From positions 1 through 15,239 of the forward strand of contig RFSP01000016.1 of assembly GCA_009923895.1 (NCBI GenBank): 15,239 bases of DNA, in the 5' to 3' direction. Position 1 is the first letter of the stretch; each line of letters opens with the position of its first letter. The position numbers and the translations under genes are program-made. This document shows positions 13,520-15,239 of this stretch, piece after piece. The stretch is from Betaproteobacteria bacterium. GTDB taxonomy: Bacteria; Pseudomonadota; Gammaproteobacteria; Burkholderiales; Burkholderiaceae_C. The notes under the pieces are model-generated. The model worked only from the letters and a program-made list of their open reading frames with translations, did no database searches and was not told the origin of the DNA.

Positions 13520-13569
13520 CCCGGTCGTGGGGCGGCACGGCGCATAGCCGGGTCCCCCACGGTCGGGCC
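13518..13569. terminator. Large inverted repeat between convergent pyrE and gatB (possible bidirectional terminator)
   Basis: GGCCCGGTCGTGGGG (13518-13532) pairs with CCCCACGGTCGGGCC (13555-13569): 15 bp with two G-T pairs, around a 22-base loop. The loop holds a smaller hairpin, CGGC-GCATA-GCCG (13538-13550). The position between convergent 3' ends fits a shared transcription stop or an RNA 3'-end stabiliser. There is no T run on either side, so it is not a canonical intrinsic terminator. A repetitive extragenic palindrome is the alternative. Confidence 0.5.
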
Positions 13570-13600
13570 CACGCGAGCCGCAGGCATGAGCGTGTGAGGC

Positions 13601-15106
13601 TCACCCCAGCTTCTTCTTCAACAACTCCCCGGCCTGCGCCGGATTGGCCTTGCCCTTGCTGGCTTTCATGACCTGACCGACCAGCGCATTGAAGGCCTTG
13701 TCCTTGCCGCTGCGGTACTCGGCCACGGACTTTTCGTTCGTCCGCAAGACCTCCTCCACGATGGCTTCCAAGGCCCCGGTGTCGTTCATCTGCTTAAGGC
13801 CCTTGGCCTCGATCACCGCATCCACGGCGGCCAGACCGTCCCCCGGAGGTGCCCCGCTCCACAAGGCATCGAAGACCTGACGCGCTCCGTTGTGGGACAC
13901 CGTGTTGTCCTGAATGCGGCCGATCAAGGCGGCCAGGGTGGCGGGCCCCACCGGGCAGGCCGCGATGTCCAGATCGTCGGCGTTCAATCGCTTGCTGACC
14001 TCGCCCATGAGCCAGTTGGCGACCGATTTGGCGACCGGTTTGGTGCCGCCGCCAGCGTCGCGCGCCGCCTCGTAATACTGCGCGAAGGCCAGGCTTTGCG
14101 TCATCATCGACGCATCGTAAGCAGGCAAGCCGTCTTGTTGTTCAAACCGCTGCGCCATGGCGCCGGGCAATTCGGGCAAGCGCGCTTTGACGGCCTCAAT
14201 CCAGGCCGGCTCGATGACCAGCGGTGGCAAGTCGGGGTCGGGGAAGTAGCGGTAGTCGTGCGCGTCTTCCTTGGTGCGCATGGCGCGTGTCTCGCCCGTG
14301 TCCGGGTTGAAGAGCACCGTGGCTTGCTCAATGGGCAGGCCGTCTTCAAGGCGGTCAATCTGCCACTGCACCTCAAAGTCAATGGCCTGCTGCAAAAAGC
14401 GAAACGAGTTGAGGTTTTTGATTTCGCGGCGTGTGCCCAGGGGCGCGCCCGGTCGGCGCACCGACACGTTGGCGTCGCATCGGAAGCTGCCTTCTTGCAT
14501 ATTGCCGTCGCAAATGCCCAGCCACACCACCAACGTGTGCAAGGCGCGGGCATATTCCACGGCCTCGGCCGAAGAACGCAGGTCGGGCTCGGAGACGATC
14601 TCCAGCAGCGGGGTGCCGGCACGGTTCAAGTCGATGCCGCTCATGCCTGTGGCGGCGCCGCCCAAGCCCTCGTGCACGCTTTTGCCGGCATCTTCTTCCA
14701 AGTGGGCGCGTGTGAGTCGCACGGTGTGCATGTGGCCGTCGAGCAAGAAGCTCACCGAGCCGCCTTGCACGACCGGAATCTCGTACTGGCTGATTTGGTA
14801 GCCCTTGGGCAGGTCGGGGTAGAAGTAGTTCTTGCGCGCAAAAATGGACAGCGGTGCCACATTGGCCCCCACCGCCAGGCCGAATTGAATGGCGCGCTCC
14901 ACGGCGCCCCGGTTGAGCACGGGCAGCGTGCCGGGCAGCGCGAGGTCCACCGCGCAGGCTTGCGTGTTGGGGGGTGCGCCAAATTGCGTGCTGGCGCCGC
15001 TGAAGATCTTGCTGTGGGTGGACAGTTGGGTGTGGGTCTCAAAGCCGATGACGACTTCATAGCCGCGAACCAGCGGCGCGGGGGTGGGGTGATGTGGCAG
15101 CCCCAT
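13601..15106 (-). CDS. gatB: Aspartyl/glutamyl-tRNA(Asn/Gln) amidotransferase subunit B
   Basis: The tRNA-binding and kinase-like subunit of GatCAB, which phosphorylates Glu-tRNA(Gln) or Asp-tRNA(Asn) and converts it to the amide using ammonia from GatA. It has 501 residues. Motifs: VIGFETHTQLSTHSKIF (metal-binding Glu23, His25), ARKNYFYPDLPKGYQISQYE, GIDLNRAGTPLLEIVSEPD, the DGNMQEGSFRCDANVSVR block, IKNLNSFRF, and TKEDAHDYRYFPDPDLPPL. The C-terminal tail domain (EYRSGKDKAFNALVGQVMK) is the YqeY-like tRNA-binding module. ATG 15106 has GGAG seven bases upstream. ATG 15112 overlaps the gatA stop as ATGA but has GGAG only one base away; either is possible. The gene is complete and cotranscribed with gatA. 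Confidence 0.96.
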   Translation of the reverse strand: MGLPHHPTPAPLVRGYEVVIGFETHTQLSTHSKIFSGASTQFGAPPNTQACAVDLALPGTLPVLNRGAVERAIQFGLAVGANVAPLSIFARKNYFYPDLPKGYQISQYEIPVVQGGSVSFLLDGHMHTVRLTRAHLEEDAGKSVHEGLGGAATGMSGIDLNRAGTPLLEIVSEPDLRSSAEAVEYARALHTLVVWLGICDGNMQEGSFRCDANVSVRRPGAPLGTRREIKNLNSFRFLQQAIDFEVQWQIDRLEDGLPIEQATVLFNPDTGETRAMRTKEDAHDYRYFPDPDLPPLVIEPAWIEAVKARLPELPGAMAQRFEQQDGLPAYDASMMTQSLAFAQYYEAARDAGGGTKPVAKSVANWLMGEVSKRLNADDLDIAACPVGPATLAALIGRIQDNTVSHNGARQVFDALWSGAPPGDGLAAVDAVIEAKGLKQMNDTGALEAIVEEVLRTNEKSVAEYRSGKDKAFNALVGQVMKASKGKANPAQAGELLKKKLG

Positions 15107-15108
15107 GG

Positions 15109-15239
15109 TCATGCTCCTGCAGGGGTGCGAAGGTGAAAGTCGGTGGCTTGCTGCAGGGCGTGTGCGGCGTGCAGCAAGGTTCCTTCGGCAAAGTAGTTGC
15201 CAATGAGCTGCAAGCCCACGGGCAGTCCGCTGTCGCCCA
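15109..15239 (-). CDS. gatA: Aspartyl/glutamyl-tRNA amidotransferase subunit A (C-terminal end, cut by window edge)
   Basis: Only the last 42 residues are visible: GDSGLPVGLQLIGNYFAEGT, then LLHAAHALQQATDFHLRTPAGA and a stop. GLPVGLQLIG followed by a helix ending QATDFH is the standard C-terminus of GatA, the glutaminase subunit that makes ammonia for GatB. The stop codon falls within the bases between the two candidate gatB starts (ATGA at 15112-15109), so the two subunits are translationally coupled. The Ser-cis-Ser-Lys catalytic triad and the rest of the protein lie beyond the window. Confidence 0.92.
   Translation of the reverse strand, partial: GDSGLPVGLQLIGNYFAEGTLLHAAHALQQATDFHLRTPAGA

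Noticed and set aside
13892..15136. Forward-strand open frame of 414 codons opposite gatB
   Set aside because: It is a mirror of gatB, has a His/Gly/Val-rich composition and no recognisable domain, while gatB is unambiguous.
1..15239. CRISPR arrays, tRNA/rRNA genes, insertion sequences, integrases
   Set aside because: No regularly spaced repeats of CRISPR size, no recognisable tRNA arms or rRNA stretches, and no transposase or integrase motifs on either strand.

Overview
The window is a 15.2 kb, GC-rich, densely coding piece of chromosome. It looks like a betaproteobacterium of the order Burkholderiales, probably family Comamonadaceae. The evidence is the protein sequence style, the side-by-side placement of gatB, pyrE and an APE1-like exonuclease III, and strong G/C bias at third codon positions, which opens long spurious antisense frames. 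There is no rRNA, tRNA, CRISPR array, integrase or transposase, so this is resident chromosome rather than an island.

Left block (1-9110) is a family-5 (peptide/nickel-type) ABC uptake locus. Two membrane permeases, the second cut by the window edge, run leftward with an ATGA overlap. A gap of about 230 bp holds an imperfect palindrome and a leader hairpin. Rightward from it run three consecutive paralogous solute-binding proteins of about 610 residues, then an acetoacetate-CoA ligase whose start codon overlaps the stop of the third binding protein. Three binding proteins opposite a single visible permease pair, translationally coupled to a ketoacid-activating enzyme, is the most distinctive arrangement here. 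I infer a transporter with interchangeable receptors whose cargo may feed acetoacetyl-CoA metabolism. No ATPase gene is visible; it may lie beyond position 1.

Middle block (8961-11967) starts with a short reverse-strand relic of a thioredoxin. It continues with a Tat-type exported M48 metallopeptidase (+), a GloC/YcbL-type glyoxalase II-like hydrolase (-), and a conserved gene of unknown function (+) whose middle resembles a decayed HNH module.

Right block (11949-15239) is housekeeping: an exonuclease III homologue (-) and pyrE (+), which diverge with start codons only about a dozen bases apart, then gatB and the 3' end of gatA (-) for transamidation of mischarged tRNAs. A 13-bp tandem repeat and a large inverted repeat lie between the convergent pyrE and gatB ends.

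Layout is compact: two convergent pairs each overlap by exactly 19 bp at their 3' ends, and three same-strand junctions contain an ATGA overlap. Three products carry twin-arginine-like leaders (binding proteins 1 and 3, and the M48 peptidase).
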